From positions 1 through 7,175 of the forward strand of contig QMRV01000089.1 of NCBI GenBank assembly GCA_003649445.1: 7,175 nt of DNA, read 5' to 3'. Below are positions 5,762-7,175 of the stretch, piece by piece. A program made the position numbers and the translations under genes. The DNA is from Thermoprotei archaeon. GTDB taxonomy: Archaea > Thermoproteota > Thermoprotei > Thermofilales > B15-G2. The notes under the pieces are model-generated. The model was not told the DNA's origin. It was given only the letters and a program-made list of their open reading frames with translations, and ran no database searches. Position 1 is the stretch's first letter; each line of letters opens with the position of its first letter.

Positions 5762-5768
5762 AGGTGAT
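5762..5768 (+). promoter_or_regulatory. Ribosome-binding site of mrpD
   Basis: AGGTGAT is a perfect match to the complement of the 16S rRNA tail, in the 12-base gap after mrpE and five bases before ATG 5774. It excludes the nearby out-of-frame ATG at 5769, which runs straight into TAA. Confidence 0.65.
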
Positions 5769-5773
5769 ATGTA

Positions 5774-7175
5774 ATGGTTGAATACATAATTCAAAACTAC
5801 GACATAGTAACCGCGTCTTTACCAGGACTTGCAGTTTTAATTTCAGCTACAGGCGCATTCACATTACCATTAATACAGCTTATAATGAAAAACAGAAGAA
5901 TATGGGAAGCATACACAATACTGTTCACGTTTCTAGTAATGTGCTTAACGTATAGATTAATGTTTAAAGTATTTGAAATAGGAAAACCATTAGTCTATAC
6001 CTTTGGTGGTTGGCCTCCACCATTAGGTATAGTCTATGAAGTTGACATGTTTAACGCATTACTTAGCATTGTAGTTTCCTCGATAATGTTTCTAGTGGCT
6101 ATCTACAGCACTAAGTATCTCGAATTTGATGACGGTGTCCAATGGTACTATACACTGTTCTTAGGTTTAGAAGCAGGTATGCTTGGATGTATATATACTG
6201 GTGACTTCTTCAACCTATTCGTTATGATAGAGGTTACTGCTGTCTCAGCATATGCCCTTGTAGCTTTTAGAAGATACGATAAAATAGCTATTGAAGCAGC
6301 TATGAAGTACGCTATTTTCGGCGCCTTGGCAACAACAATGTACTTCACAGCGATAATTTTTGCATATGGTAGTTTAGGGACATTAAACATGGCTGATATG
6401 GCTTTGAAGTTTAGTAATGTAGAGGTCCCGGTTACAGGTTTACCTTTCGGAATAGTACATTACGGTATGGCCTTGTTTATAGTCTTTGCTTTATGGTCTT
6501 TTACGTTTAAGGCAGCGCTATTTCCAAATCACTTCTGGCTACCGGACGCGCATGCTGCAGCACCATCTTCAATATCTGCGTTACTTTCAGGTCTTGTTGT
6601 TAAGGTTGGAGTTTATGCTATAGCTAGATTCCTATACACAATATTTTCAGCATCTGAAGCAGTTGCTTCAGTAAGGAGAATAGCCCTATTAGCAGTATTT
6701 GTTATGGGTGTTTTCTCAGCTTTCCTAGGTGCAATTCTAATGTTTATTCAGAGAGATATTAAGAGGCTAATAGCTTACAGTACAATACTTAACATAGGCT
6801 ACATCGCTATAGGTTTCGGTTTAGGATCAACTTTCGGAGCGTTAGCGGCAACATACCATATAGTGAACCATGCAGTAGCTAAAGCACTTCTCTTCATGGC
6901 CGCAGGAGCCTACATACACTACGCTGGAACAAGAGATATTGAGAAACTTTCAGGAATAGGAAGAGCAATGCCAATAACAACCCTAGCATTCATTATAGGG
7001 GCATTTTCACTAGCAGGAATACCACCGCTAAACGCTTTCATGAGCAAATTCCTACTCTACGGAGCGCTATTAGCTACAGGAATATTGCCATTAGTAGCTG
7101 TAGTAGTTATTCCAAGCATTATAGCTTTCCTAGCATACCTCAAACTAGTATATACGATATTCGTAAAACCGTTAC
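5774..7175 (+). CDS. mrpD: Mrp antiporter subunit MrpD / MbhH-like (3' partial)
   Basis: The main ion-translocating subunit of the Mrp module, homologous to NuoL/M/N. The frame runs open from ATG 5774 to the window end, giving 467 residues with the last helices missing. Key polar residues are present: E153 in NLFVMIEVTAVSAYALVAF (helix 5), K246 in FTFKAALFPNHFWLPDAH (helix 7), K277 in SGLVVKVGVYAIARF (helix 8), H366/K370 in HIVNHAVAKALLFMAAG, and K425 in GIPPLNAFMSKF (helix 12). Both half-channels are therefore intact, in contrast to the truncated paralogue earlier in the operon. IQRDIKRLIAYSTILNIGYI and the DIEKLSGIGRAMP loop are typical of the family. Homology suggests proton uptake coupled to Na+ exchange; direction and ion specificity cannot be read from the sequence. 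Confidence 0.93.
   Translation, partial: MVEYIIQNYDIVTASLPGLAVLISATGAFTLPLIQLIMKNRRIWEAYTILFTFLVMCLTYRLMFKVFEIGKPLVYTFGGWPPPLGIVYEVDMFNALLSIVVSSIMFLVAIYSTKYLEFDDGVQWYYTLFLGLEAGMLGCIYTGDFFNLFVMIEVTAVSAYALVAFRRYDKIAIEAAMKYAIFGALATTMYFTAIIFAYGSLGTLNMADMALKFSNVEVPVTGLPFGIVHYGMALFIVFALWSFTFKAALFPNHFWLPDAHAAAPSSISALLSGLVVKVGVYAIARFLYTIFSASEAVASVRRIALLAVFVMGVFSAFLGAILMFIQRDIKRLIAYSTILNIGYIAIGFGLGSTFGALAATYHIVNHAVAKALLFMAAGAYIHYAGTRDIEKLSGIGRAMPITTLAFIIGAFSLAGIPPLNAFMSKFLLYGALLATGILPLVAVVVIPSIIAFLAYLKLVYTIFVKPL

Noticed and set aside
484..6390. Minus-strand open frames of 60-105 codons (for example 484-726, 918-1118, 2233-2496, 4300-4617, 5239-5469, 6148-6390)
   Set aside because: Each lies opposite a well-supported conserved + strand gene, has no recognisable product, and is explained by codon bias of the real gene.
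2941..6625. The two antiporter genes as a recent tandem duplication
   Set aside because: They share only family motifs (xPDAH, SGxxVK); the first is HyfB-like, the second MrpD-like, and their nucleotide sequences are highly diverged.

Overview
The window looks like a piece of a hyperthermophilic archaeal genome. The DNA is AT-rich, Arg is written mostly AGA/AGG and Ile mostly ATA, and starts are preceded by GGAGGTGA-like ribosome-binding sites. The gene content and AT-richness suggest a Desulfurococcales-type crenarchaeon (Staphylothermus, Desulfurococcus or a relative). That placement is inference; a Thermococcales-like donor or host is not excluded. All real genes lie on the + strand and form one tightly packed operon, cut by both window edges.

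Region 1 (2-1979) is the soluble, electron-carrying module of a group 4 membrane-bound [NiFe] hydrogenase. It holds the C-terminal part of the HycE/MbhL-like large subunit (with the Ni-binding DPCFSCTDH motif), a HycF-like 2x[4Fe-4S] ferredoxin subunit, and a HycG/NuoB-like small subunit. All three resemble E. coli formate hydrogenlyase subunits more than complex I.

Region 2 (1980-2227) is the only sizeable gap. It contains two tiny ORFs (38 and 30 codons), each behind a good ribosome-binding site, which I do not recognise.

Region 3 (2228-7175) is the membrane module. It starts with a 295-residue HyfB/NuoM-type antiporter-like protein that stops after the first half-channel. A nearly complete Mrp-type cation/proton antiporter set follows: MrpF, MrpG, MbhD-like, an MbhE+MrpB fusion, MrpC, MrpE and MrpD (MrpD cut by the window end). 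The large NuoL-like part of a canonical MrpA is absent, as in the Pyrococcus Mbh complex.

Inferred function: electrons from a donor such as ferredoxin, formate or CO pass through the ferredoxin and small subunits to the NiFe site and reduce protons to H2. The energy drives H+ translocation, which the Mrp module exchanges for Na+. The gene for the NuoH/HycD-like membrane anchor (MbhM) and the electron-input enzyme are not in the window. The most unusual item is the half-length antiporter subunit sitting between the two modules.
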